Shown here in pieces: positions 1 through 8,200 of a DNA stretch of 23,084 nucleotides. Both the position numbers and the translations under genes were made by a program. Position 1 is the first letter of the stretch. Each line of letters starts with the position of its first letter. The stretch is from DAOTXK01 sp034435395 (GTDB taxonomy: Bacteria; Chloroflexota; Anaerolineae; Aggregatilineales; Ch27). The notes below the pieces were generated by a model. That model was not told the origin of the DNA. It saw only the letters and a program-made list of their open reading frames with translations, and made no database searches. Location of the stretch: positions 1 through 23,084 of the forward strand of contig DAOTXK010000027.1 of NCBI GenBank assembly GCA_034435395.1, read 5' to 3'.

Positions 1-74
1 CGGTGGCCAGTCGTGAGGGGGTAGGGACCCGCTTCGTGGTCCGGCTGCCCGTTGACCCAGCGCCGACGGAATAG
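1..74 (+). CDS. Sensor histidine kinase, C-terminal end only (partial)
   Basis: The frame starting at base 3 is open from the window edge to a TAG at 72-74. It encodes the last 23 residues of a protein. The stretch SREGVGTRFVVRLP is the typical end of a HATPase_c (GHKL) domain, where the G2 box (GxGT) closes the ATP lid and is followed by a beta strand ending in LP. The gene lies 88 nt upstream of a response regulator on the same strand, the usual kinase-regulator arrangement, so it probably encodes the cognate sensor that phosphorylates that regulator. Sensor and transmembrane domains lie outside the window, so the signal is unknown. Identification rests on a short motif but one that is characteristic. 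Confidence 0.72.
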   Translation, partial: VASREGVGTRFVVRLPVDPAPTE

Positions 75-162
75 ACCCCAGCGGTGACATCTGGACGCCG
101 ACAGCGGTTTTTTCTTTGCCCGAACCGTTACCACGCCGGTCACTGACCAAGGCAGAGGACGT

Positions 163-858
163 ATGGCACACATTTTGGCAGTGGACGATGACACCCGCGT
201 TTTGCGGTCCATCGCTCGCCTGCTGGAAAGCGCCGGGCACACCGTGAGCACGGCCGCCAGCGGGCAGGAAGCCCTGGAACTGGTGCGGCAAAACCCGCCT
301 GATCTCGTCGTCCTGGATATCATCATGCCGGAGATGGACGGGCTGGAAGTCTGCCGGCGCATACGGGCTGACCCTTTCCTGGCGCGGTTGCCGGTCCTGT
401 TCCTGACGGCCAAAAGCCGGCCCAGCGATGTCGCCGAGGGCCTGGACGCTGGCGGCGACGATTTTCTCTCCAAACCCTTTGAAGTGGTGGAGTTGCACGC
501 CCGGATACGCGCCCTGCTGCGCCGGGCACCCGGCGGCGTGCTGGACCCGGGATCGGACGAACTGGTCATCGGCGACTTAAGATTGCATGCCACCAGCCCG
601 GACCTCAAAGTCGGGAGTCGCCCCGTCCAGCTCAGCGCGGTGGAACACCGCCTGCTCCACTATCTGATGATTCGGGCCGGTCAGCCGGTCTCCACGGCGG
701 AGCTGTTGGAGGCGGTCTGGGAGTATCCGCCCGGCACGGGGAATCCCAAGCTGGTGCACGTGCACATCCGCAATCTGCGGGCCAAGATCGAACCGGACCC
801 TGACGAGCCGCGTTACATCCGCAACGTCCACGGGCGGGGATATCTGGTCGGCGGCTAG
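163..858 (+). CDS. Two-component response regulator, OmpR/PhoB family
   Basis: This 231-residue protein has an N-terminal receiver domain (about 1-120) and a C-terminal winged-helix DNA-binding domain (about 135-229). Receiver landmarks are all present: the acidic pocket D8-D10, phospho-acceptor D52 in VVLDIIMPEMDG, T82 and K104 in the SKPF motif. The C-terminal half has the winged-helix signature running from the ELLEAVW helix to the HIRNLRAKIE recognition helix and ends in the wing RNVHGRGYLVGG. Length is normal for the family. The ATG at 163 is preceded by AGAGGA at 154-159, a suitable ribosome-binding site. The gene follows the end of a histidine kinase and is closed by a strong terminator. 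It is expected to be a DNA-binding transcription factor activated by phosphorylation; its targets are unknown, but the direct repeats 100 nt downstream are candidates. Confidence 0.95.
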   Translation: MAHILAVDDDTRVLRSIARLLESAGHTVSTAASGQEALELVRQNPPDLVVLDIIMPEMDGLEVCRRIRADPFLARLPVLFLTAKSRPSDVAEGLDAGGDDFLSKPFEVVELHARIRALLRRAPGGVLDPGSDELVIGDLRLHATSPDLKVGSRPVQLSAVEHRLLHYLMIRAGQPVSTAELLEAVWEYPPGTGNPKLVHVHIRNLRAKIEPDPDEPRYIRNVHGRGYLVGG

Positions 859-890
859 AGGGCCGTCCCTGGCTGGCCGCACCTGCGGCG

Positions 891-920
891 AGGGCGTCGC
901 TCAGGCGAGGCCCTTTTTTC
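891..920 (+). terminator. Rho-independent terminator after the response regulator
   Basis: The stem AGGGC (891-895) pairs with GCCCT (910-914). After one mismatch, TCGC (897-900) pairs with GCGA (905-908), leaving a TCAG tetraloop. Six T residues follow (914-919). It lies 32 nt after the response-regulator stop and separates it from the pilus genes. Confidence 0.88.
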
Positions 921-964
921 GTTGGGGAAAGGGCCAACCTTACTGCTCAAAAATTGTTTTTCCA

Positions 965-1020
965 TTGTAAAAGTTTTGTGAAAAGCCCTCGATATTTACC
1001 TTTCTTTACCCTGCCTTTCC
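965..1020 (+). promoter_or_regulatory. Two sets of direct repeats, candidate response-regulator site
   Basis: The first set is TTGTAAAAGTT (965-975) followed directly by TTGTGAAAAGC (976-986), an 11-bp direct repeat with a TTGT core. The second set is TTTACC at 995-1000 and again at 1005-1010, with a related CTTTCC at 1015-1020, giving 10-bp spacing. OmpR/PhoB-type regulators usually bind tandem direct repeats spaced 10-11 bp, and such a regulator is encoded just upstream. The repeats are seen directly; a regulatory role is an inference. Confidence 0.35.
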
Positions 1021-1037
1021 CCTCCGACCTCTATAGT
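1005..1037 (+). promoter_or_regulatory. Candidate promoter of the pilus gene cluster
   Basis: A good -10-like hexamer TATAGT lies at 1032-1037 in an AT-rich patch 51 nt upstream of the first pilus ORF. No -35 at 17 bp is convincing; the nearest is TTTACC at 1005-1010, 21 bp away, which is too far for an unaided sigma-70 promoter. This layout would fit an activator-dependent promoter in which the repeats replace the -35. Confidence 0.3.
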
Positions 1038-1087
1038 TAAGACAACAAAGAAAGAATAAACGATTCGAAGGAAGCGTCAATTATTCG

Positions 1088-2257
1088 ATGCGGTCGAAAA
1101 CGGTTGGGAACAGGGATGGTGTCATGGCCACCAAAGCGCATCACCACACGGCAGACGGACAGGCGCTCCTGGAATTTGCGCTGGTGATCCCCGTCCTGCT
1201 GCTGCTGATCTTTGGCGTGATCGATTTCGCCCGGACGGTGTTCGCGTTGTCGCAGGTGGTGGATGCCTCCCGGCAGGCCGTCCGCTACGGCATCGTGACT
1301 GGCCTGTCCTCCAGCACCCGCCAGTATCTGGATTGCGACGGCATCCGTGCCGCCGCGGCGCGCGTGCCCGGTTTTGTCGATCTGCAAAACGTCACCGTCG
1401 ATGTGTTTTACGAAGACGCCCAAAACAACTTCCTGACCGATTGCACGGAGGGGCTGACCGTCTGGGATGTGAACCACGGCGATGTGCTGGCCGTGCACGT
1501 TCAGGGATCGATCCGACCGCTGACGCCGATCCTGTTGATGTTCACCGACACCTTCACCTTCGAGTACACCTCCCGCCGCACCATCATCGCCGAAGGCAGC
1601 GCCTACGTCGTCGGCGACGAATGGCCCCAACCGCCTGAGCCAGCGACCAATTTTACAGCGACCGTGGATTGTGACCTGGCCGAAAACAATGTGAGTTTCA
1701 GTTGGGACCCCATGGAGGTGCCTGAACGCATCGAGATCCGGAACTCGTACACCACCGCGGTGGTGGCCATTCCCAACCCGGAGAACTCCTTCTGCAACAA
1801 CTGCGCCACCATCGACCGGGACGGCGGGGATGGCATGTACTACATGGTGGCCTACACCGGAACGCCCCCCAACCTGATGGCCGGGCCATCTTCCAGCGAC
1901 GCCTCGGTGACCTGCCCGGAACTAGGCTCGATCACTGGCCTGGTGTGGAACGACACGGACAACGATCGTCGTAAGGATCATGGCGAGGCGGTCATCGCCG
2001 ATGTCACGGTCACGCTGATCGGGGCCGGTGAGGATAACGCCTTCGGCACCGGGGATGACATGACCTTCCCCGCCGCGACCACGGACGCCAACGGCCTGTT
2101 CACCTTCGGCGCTTTGTCGGCGGGGCTGTACCGCGTGGATGTCAACGATGCCAGCCCGGCCCTGAGCGGCAAGACACTGACCACCGGCAACGATCCGCTG
2201 GATGTGACGCTGGGGGAGAACGAAGACCGGACCGATATTATGTTCGGCTTCCGTTGA
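1088..2257 (+). CDS. TadE-like minor pilin with FnIII-like and SdrD-B/Cna-B-like tail
   Basis: Residues about 23-50 (GQALLEFALVIPVLLLLIFG) form a TadE-type N-terminal motif: a Gly, a Glu five residues after it and a long hydrophobic segment, as recognised by Tad prepilin peptidases. A pilin-like ectodomain runs to about residue 175. It is followed by a short beta-sandwich resembling fibronectin type III (about 185-275, with SWDP near its start and a CNNC pair) and a C-terminal SdrD-B/Cna-B-like domain (about 279-389: GLVWNDTDNDRRKDHGE, TTDANGLFTFGALSAGLYRV). The usual TadE is 150-200 residues, so the tail is an addition. Two starts are possible. ATG 1088 has AAGGAAG about 13 nt upstream; ATG 1124 gives a leader more like the neighbouring pilins and has AGGG 8 nt upstream. 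It probably sits at the cell surface as a minor pilin or pilus anchor. Confidence 0.82.
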   Translation: MRSKTVGNRDGVMATKAHHHTADGQALLEFALVIPVLLLLIFGVIDFARTVFALSQVVDASRQAVRYGIVTGLSSSTRQYLDCDGIRAAAARVPGFVDLQNVTVDVFYEDAQNNFLTDCTEGLTVWDVNHGDVLAVHVQGSIRPLTPILLMFTDTFTFEYTSRRTIIAEGSAYVVGDEWPQPPEPATNFTATVDCDLAENNVSFSWDPMEVPERIEIRNSYTTAVVAIPNPENSFCNNCATIDRDGGDGMYYMVAYTGTPPNLMAGPSSSDASVTCPELGSITGLVWNDTDNDRRKDHGEAVIADVTVTLIGAGEDNAFGTGDDMTFPAATTDANGLFTFGALSAGLYRVDVNDASPALSGKTLTTGNDPLDVTLGENEDRTDIMFGFR

Positions 2258-2325
2258 TGAGTACAACAGGAATTCCTGGGCGCTGTCGTGAGGAGTGGAG
2301 CAGGCGACACGCAGGAGAAACGCAG

Positions 2326-2796
2326 ATGATCACCAAACAACGTTGGCAACGGGGACAAAGTTTCGTGGAAGCGGCGCTGGCCATACCGATTTTGCTCATC
2401 CTGCTGGGTGGGATCATCGACCTGGGCCGGGGGTTTCTCATCCTGGTGGCGGTCGAAAACGCCGCCGGGGAAGGCGCGCTCTACGGAGCCGTTCACCCGG
2501 AATGCCTGACCGACGATCATGCCTCGACCATCTGCCAGGGCACGGAAAGCGTTGACGGGCGGGTGCGCGAGGAGGGCCGGCCCATCATCGACCTGACCGA
2601 AGAGAACTCCACGGTCACCATTCGCATTGAAGACGACGCGCCGATCGTCGCGGGCAGCACGCTGCTGGTCACAGTCCAGTACATCTACGAACCGCTGACC
2701 CCACTGGGGCGGCTGCTGTGGGGCGAGACCGCTGAGGTGCTGGCCACAGCCCGACAGGAAATCCTCAGCCCGCCTCCGCCCGGTTATCGGTACTAG
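2326..2796 (+). CDS. TadE-like minor pilin
   Basis: This 156-residue protein begins with a short basic leader and the motif GQSFVEAALAIPILLILLGG, again with Glu at +5 after the Gly, the classic TadE pseudopilin N-terminus. The remainder is a small extracytoplasmic domain with a Cys pair (PEC and TIC, about residues 66-78) that could form a disulfide. The frame is open further upstream from a TTG at 2254, but the ATG at 2326 is preceded by AGGAGA at 2313-2318 at ideal spacing and gives a leader typical of the family, so this start is preferred. It sits 68 nt after the larger TadE gene and 23 nt before the TadE/G-like gene, so the three are probably co-transcribed. Minor pilins of this family are needed for pilus assembly in Tad systems. 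Confidence 0.87.
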   Translation: MITKQRWQRGQSFVEAALAIPILLILLGGIIDLGRGFLILVAVENAAGEGALYGAVHPECLTDDHASTICQGTESVDGRVREEGRPIIDLTEENSTVTIRIEDDAPIVAGSTLLVTVQYIYEPLTPLGRLLWGETAEVLATARQEILSPPPPGYRY

Positions 2797-2819
2797 TTCA
2801 CTCACACAGGACGGCTGTC

Positions 2820-4157
2820 ATGTTTAAGCACATACGTCAACCCCACGAAGAAGGACAGGCGATCATCTTGTTTGCCCTGGCCATGATCGGCATTGTGGCG
2901 GTCGTCGCCGCCGCGCTGGACGGGGGCATGCTCTACTGGAACCAACGCCGCGCCCAGAACGCCGCCGACGCCGCCGTGATCGCCGGGACCTCCGCCCTGG
3001 TGAGCCAGTGGCAGTCGGGGTCGTTCGTCTGCGGCGTGACCTCCGACCAGCCCATTCTGGACCAGGTCTACCTGTACGCCGATCTCAACGACGTGCCCAG
3101 CGCCAGCGACGGCACCAATGTGGAAGCCTTTTACCTGGTCGAAGATAACAATGGCGATCACCTGGACCTGTATAACCCGGACACCGGCGAACCCTGGGCC
3201 GTGGGCGAGACAGGAGCCATCCCCTGCGCGCCCATCGCTGGCCTGCACGTGAAGGTGCACTACCCGCAACAAACGTTCATGGCTGGCATCATCGGTGTCG
3301 CCCAGACGCGGGCCACGGTCGACGCTTATGCCATCTGGGACTTCCGCTACTGGTGCACCGACTTCGCCGTGTTTGGCCTCAACACCGACCGCGACAAGGA
3401 TGTGGTCAGCGTGATCGGTGCCGGGACGCGGATCACCAACGGCGGCCTGCACAGCAACGGCGGCATTCACCTGGGCGGCGGCGGCCAGGATATCTATCTG
3501 GAAGATGGCCGACCGGTCGAATTTGACACCAACGGCGACAGCCAGATCAACTATGACAAGATCGAAGGCGGGCCTGATCCGGACGCTGAGGACAAGGGCA
3601 TCACCCAGGTCGATAGCTACCCGCTGCCGGACGACTTCTTCTACCGCTTCGCGGACTTCGCGCCGGGCGGCTTCATCTGGAACGAGGTGGATGCGTCGCA
3701 GCGTTACTACTTCACCGGCAACATCCGCACCAGCGACGTGACCAACCCCGACGGCACGCTGCGCAACGGGCTGTACGTCGTGGAAGGCGATATCGACCTG
3801 AACAACCTGGACAACCTCGGGCCGGGCGATCCCCCCTGGCGGGTCACACTGGTGGCGCGAGGCCAGATTCAGGTCAGCGGTGGCATCAACCAGCTGGCCT
3901 TCGCCCGCGGCGTGTTCATCTACACCGAGAGCGATAACACCTCGGTTGGCGCGGTCAAGCTGAGCGGCAGCGAAAACAGCTGGTCAGGGCTGATCGTCGC
4001 CCCCAACGGCGATGTCAACATGTCGGCGGCCAGCAACAGCGATCTGGCAGGTATGATCGTCGCCCGGCGGATCAACCTCTCCGGCTCAAACAACAGCATC
4101 AACCACCGCCCGGAGTACTGCCCGCCCAACCCGCCGCGCATCCTGCTGATTAACTGA
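2820..4157 (+). CDS. TadE/G-like pilus assembly protein with large ectodomain
   Basis: This 445-residue protein starts with EEGQAIILFALAMIGIVAVV and then QRRAQNAADAAVIAGTSAL, the signature of the putative Flp-pilus-assembly TadE/G-like family (N-terminal helix followed by an Ala-rich 'NAADAAALAGA' segment). The position that is Glu at +5 in the two preceding TadE proteins is Leu here, as expected for TadG-type proteins that are not necessarily processed. Residues about 190-430 form a Gly/Asn/Ser-rich region (GGLHSNGGIHLGGGG, later repeated short strands such as LSGSENSWSGLIVAP) that reads like a right-handed beta-solenoid; I think it matches the DUF7305-type domain found on such proteins, but this is from memory. 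AGGA at 2808-2811 precedes the ATG. It is membrane anchored with an external domain, probably an accessory to the pilus. Confidence 0.82.
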   Translation: MFKHIRQPHEEGQAIILFALAMIGIVAVVAAALDGGMLYWNQRRAQNAADAAVIAGTSALVSQWQSGSFVCGVTSDQPILDQVYLYADLNDVPSASDGTNVEAFYLVEDNNGDHLDLYNPDTGEPWAVGETGAIPCAPIAGLHVKVHYPQQTFMAGIIGVAQTRATVDAYAIWDFRYWCTDFAVFGLNTDRDKDVVSVIGAGTRITNGGLHSNGGIHLGGGGQDIYLEDGRPVEFDTNGDSQINYDKIEGGPDPDAEDKGITQVDSYPLPDDFFYRFADFAPGGFIWNEVDASQRYYFTGNIRTSDVTNPDGTLRNGLYVVEGDIDLNNLDNLGPGDPPWRVTLVARGQIQVSGGINQLAFARGVFIYTESDNTSVGAVKLSGSENSWSGLIVAPNGDVNMSAASNSDLAGMIVARRINLSGSNNSINHRPEYCPPNPPRILLIN

Positions 4158-4236
4158 CCGTCCTGGACGATTGAACGACCGGAATCATCCATCAGCCGAT
4201 TAACGGCCGACATCATGAGCGAAGCGAGGGACTATC

Positions 4237-5211
4237 ATGACGAAAAAATATCTCCCCTACACCCTGGTCGTCGGGCTGGCCGTCGCCTTGGCGCTGGCCG
4301 GTCTCGGCGGCATCACCAGCGCCGAGGAAGTGGCCGTGCAGGCCGGCGCTCTGCCGGATAATCAGGACGGCCCGGCCGTCGTAACCAGCGGCCAGCCAGG
4401 GCCGCCCGCCCGCCGCGAGACCACCGTCTCCTTCCAGAACCCTGCCGATCCGACCGCCCTTGTGCTAAGCGGCGAGATGGGAAACGGCGGCTATTGGACC
4501 TGGGAGGAGATCACCAACCTGCTGGGCGTTTATAGCCAGTACGGGGCGTTCGCCCAGGTCACGCTGAACGGCCGGCCACACAGCGGCGTGCCGCTGAGCT
4601 ACCTGCTGGACTACGCCCGCCTGAACAGTTACGCCACCACCCTGCTCCTGGAAACCCGCCACGGCGAGCAGTACCTGTTCGCGGTCGAGGACCTGCTCCA
4701 CTGCCAGGACTGCCTGGTGACGCTGATGCCCGACCACACGCTGACGCTCATCCTGCCGGGCCGCATGCCAGAGGCCGTGCCCCAGGTGATGCGCCTTGAC
4801 GCCTACGCCGGGGAACCGGCCATCCTGTCTACCCTGGAAATGCCCGACGATCCGCAGACCATCCTGCTGACGGGCTGCTTCAGCCGGGACGGCCTGTGGA
4901 CCTGGCAGGACCTGGCCAATCTGCTCGGCGTCTACCGTGACTACGGCGCTTTCGAGACGGTTTATGTCGACGACCAGGCTTATGTCGGCGTGCCGCTCGC
5001 CTACCTGCTGAATTACGCCCGGCTGGACGAGAACGCCACCGCCCTGGTGATCTACGACCGCGCCGAGGGACGCGCCTCGTCCGCGGCCTCGACGCTCCGT
5101 GACTGTGCCGCCTGTCTCATCGCCCCGGCTCCCGATAACACCCTGACCCTGGTGATGCCCGGCCTGGAGCCATCGCTGATCGAGCAGATAGCGGCTATCG
5201 AAGCGCGCTAG
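4237..5211 (+). CDS. Secreted protein with duplicated SUOX-like fold and CxxC pairs
   Basis: A 324-residue exported protein. Residues about 7-29 form a signal peptide (LPYTLVVGLAVALALAGLGG, then TSA-EE). The mature part contains two similar domains, about 70-195 and 205-320. Each has WTWxxxxNLLGVYxxYGAF, then GVPLxYLLxYARL, a CxxC (C156/C159 and C290/C293) and TLTLxxPG. The GVPLxxLL element and strand order resemble the oxidoreductase molybdopterin-binding (SUOX) fold, but the CxxC pairs are not the usual Mo-ligating Cys, so enzymatic activity is doubtful. GAGGG at 4226-4230 precedes the ATG. It lies between the TadE/G-like gene and the giant pilin on the same strand, suggesting a role in pilus assembly or surface redox/metal binding. 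The function is not known to me. Confidence 0.7.
   Translation: MTKKYLPYTLVVGLAVALALAGLGGITSAEEVAVQAGALPDNQDGPAVVTSGQPGPPARRETTVSFQNPADPTALVLSGEMGNGGYWTWEEITNLLGVYSQYGAFAQVTLNGRPHSGVPLSYLLDYARLNSYATTLLLETRHGEQYLFAVEDLLHCQDCLVTLMPDHTLTLILPGRMPEAVPQVMRLDAYAGEPAILSTLEMPDDPQTILLTGCFSRDGLWTWQDLANLLGVYRDYGAFETVYVDDQAYVGVPLAYLLNYARLDENATALVIYDRAEGRASSAASTLRDCAACLIAPAPDNTLTLVMPGLEPSLIEQIAAIEAR
4450..5200 (+). repeat. Internal tandem duplication within the SUOX-like protein
   Basis: The two halves align over about 120 residues: LNGRPHSGVPLSYLLDYARL in the first corresponds to VDDQAYVGVPLAYLLNYARL in the second, and LPGRMPEAVPQV to MPGLEPSLIEQI. The DNA has diverged, so this is an old duplication. Confidence 0.75.
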
Positions 5212-5284
5212 ATGCCGCGCCTGTCTGACGGACCGCTCCAATGACCTTCGCCCCATGGTTATTGACGACAAAGGTATGAAGTAG

Positions 5285-8200
5285 ATGACAGCACCTATAC
5301 CCAATTCCCAGACGTATCACACACCCTGGCGGACCAGCCGCCAGCGCGGTCAGGGGATGGTCGAATATACCCTGATCGCCGCTTTGGTGATCCTGGCCCT
5401 CATCGCCATTCTGTCGACGATCGGGCCTGTCGTCTCTGCTGTCTTTGACAATACCGTGGGGGCATTTGATCCCGAGTCCACACCGGTCGCTGACGCGCAG
5501 CGAGACGCGGTCCTGACGCTGGTAGCCGAGTATACGCCCGATACCACCACCATCGGCACCGAAGAACCATCCGAATCGATCAATAATCCGCCGGTGGCGG
5601 TGGACGACCTGGCGAGCACTGACCAGAACGTGGCGCTGAACCTGCTCGTGCTCAGCAACGACTACGATCCGGACGGCGACCCGCTGACCATCATCGTCGT
5701 GGATGGGACAACCGCCCAGGGCGGCACGGCGACTATCCACGACAACGGCACGCCCACCAATCCCAGCGATGACTACATCGTCTATGTCCCTCGCACGAAT
5801 TTCATCGGCACGGATACGTTCACCTACACCATCAGCGATGGGCACGCCGGATCAGACACCGCCACAGTGACGGTGGAAGTGCTGGACCCGTCCCTCCCGC
5901 CCCCCACGCCTGCCCCCAGCCCGACGCCATCGGACACCATTCACGACGCGCCGTTCTATGACCCGATTTCCAATCCCGACTGGTGGCGGTTGAACCAGGG
6001 CGATGTTTTCCTGGGCTACGAGGACTGGGAGGTGAAATGGTACACCTGGTCCGGCTCCACGCCAGCGGATGTTGACGCGGCCATGGCCGGCCCGCCCGCC
6101 TGCGTCACGACCCAGCCCTACGACCAGGACATCCACTTCTTCTGGGGATACGGCGGCCCCGCCCCCGGCGGCGCGTGCGCGGGCAATCCCTGGCGCACCG
6201 ATTATTTCGCCGCTCAGTGGACACGCACCTTTGGCGTGGCCGAAGATGTGACCGTTTACCTGACGACAATCGCCAATGAGGGCGTCCAGGTGATCATCGA
6301 CGGCGAGCTGGTGAGCGCCATCAGCACCTGGGACCTGGTCAGCACCACCCAGTATCGCTCCACCACCTACACCTTCACCGGCGGCGTTGAGCACACCATC
6401 ACGGTCCGCTTCTTTGAGCACACCCATACTGCGACGGTGGGATTCCTCATCCACGACGGCAGTGACGACGATGTTGGCGTGTGCAACTGGTCGATGTCGG
6501 ATGAGTACACGCACACCGACCCCACTGCCTGGAGCGACTTCCCCGGCGGAGACTACTACAACAGCAGCCAATGCCACATCGCCCTGCGGGGCGCGATCGA
6601 CCTGTCCACCCTGACCGCTCCCCCGCGCATGACCTTCTGGGATCGCTGGCGGCTGGCCAACTACGACAAGGCCTGGTTGCAAATCCGGGAGTACGGCGCT
6701 GGCGGCCCCTGGTACCAGCGACTGCTCCATGCCGGTTTCTCCCAACAACTGGTCTGGACGCGCCAGGTGATCGACCTGGCCAGCTTCAGCGGTTACAACG
6801 CGGACACCGGCCAGCCCGTCTCGCTGGACTGGACCGGCAAAACCATTGAGTTTCGTTTCCTGCTGGCCACCGATAGCAGCAGCACCGGTGAGGGCTGGTG
6901 GATCGACGACGTGGCCGTCGAAGATAACGCCCTCAAGGTGTACACCGTGGGCTTCCAGGACGATATGGAGGCCGGAATCCAGCACTGGCTGCCCGGCGGC
7001 ACCTGGGCGCTCTCCTCGGAGTTGACCCGTAGCGGGAGCAGCGCCTGGTCGGACAGCCCCGGTACCTTCTATGCGCCCAACAGCCAGGTGATCTTGCAGC
7101 TGGACGGCGTTGTCGACCTGACCGACCCGGCCTCGGTGGATCCCGAGCTGGTGTTCTACCACGCCTGGGACCTGGGCACCAACGACAAGCTTTTCGTGGA
7201 AGTCTCCACCGACGGGACGAGCTGGACCTCGCTGACCCCCAGCAACCCCAATGGCGCGTTGCGCACCGGCAGCAGCGTCAACCATGCCTTCGTGCGCCAG
7301 GCCATCTCCCTGAACAGCGCGGAGAACCCCTATCAGGATCGGGTCTTTTATCTGCGCTTCCGCCTGCTGTCCGATGGCAGCGGCGAGGGCGGCGGCTGGT
7401 GGATCGATGACGTGATCCTGCAGAACCGCCTGAGCGGCTACCTGCCCTATCCCTTCTTCGACGATACGGAGTCGGGCGCGGACTACTGGGTGGCCGACGG
7501 CCGGTGGAACATCTCCCCTGAAGCCGCCCACAGCGGGGCCTCCGCCTGGTCGGACAGCCCCGGCACCGCCTACACCCACCAGACGGAAACCGCCCTACAG
7601 ACCATCGGCCAGTTCCAGTTGCTGCCGGGCGCGGTCACCCAGCCGGAACTCAGCTTCTGGCATCGGCGCGACCTGGGCGCTAACGATAAGTTCTACGTGG
7701 AGGCCAGCACCGACGGCGGCGTCACCTGGCAGACGCTATGGAGCTACCAGTACACCGACGCGACGACCGAACATCCGGAAGCGCCCGGCACCCCACGAAA
7801 CGAGTTCAACCGGCAGCTGGCCTGGGAGTATGTGGCGGTTGACATGTCATGGTACGTCGGCACGCCCTTCTACATCCGCTTCCGGCTGGAGGCCCTCAGC
7901 GGTACGCAGGTCGGCGATGGTGTCTGGATCGACGACATCCGGCTGGCCGAACACTCGCAGAACGTGCACCAGCTTCCCTTTGTGGACACCATGGAAGGGA
8001 CGGCGCTGTGGCGGGCCGGGGGGACATGGGGGCTGAGCAACGAGGCCGCCCGCGGCGGCACCTACGCCTGGTCGGACAGCCCCGGCGGCTTCTACGGCGA
8101 CAACACCTGGTCCGTGCTGGAACTGAGCGACCCGATCAGCCTGGCGGGCCTGAACCCACGGACCGACTTCCCGGTGCTCTACTGGTGGGACCGTTTCGCC

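Noticed and set aside
105..126. T6 run with CGGTT/AACCG flanks in the gap between the kinase and regulator genes, as a possible terminator
   Set aside because: The inverted repeat includes the T-run itself rather than preceding it, and no GC stem lies immediately upstream. Kinase and regulator are likely co-transcribed.
5852..7579. 575-codon minus-strand frame opposite the giant pilin
   Set aside because: It is a composition shadow of the + strand gene: Gly/Val/Ala/Arg-rich with no recognisable domain, while the + frame has clear domains throughout.
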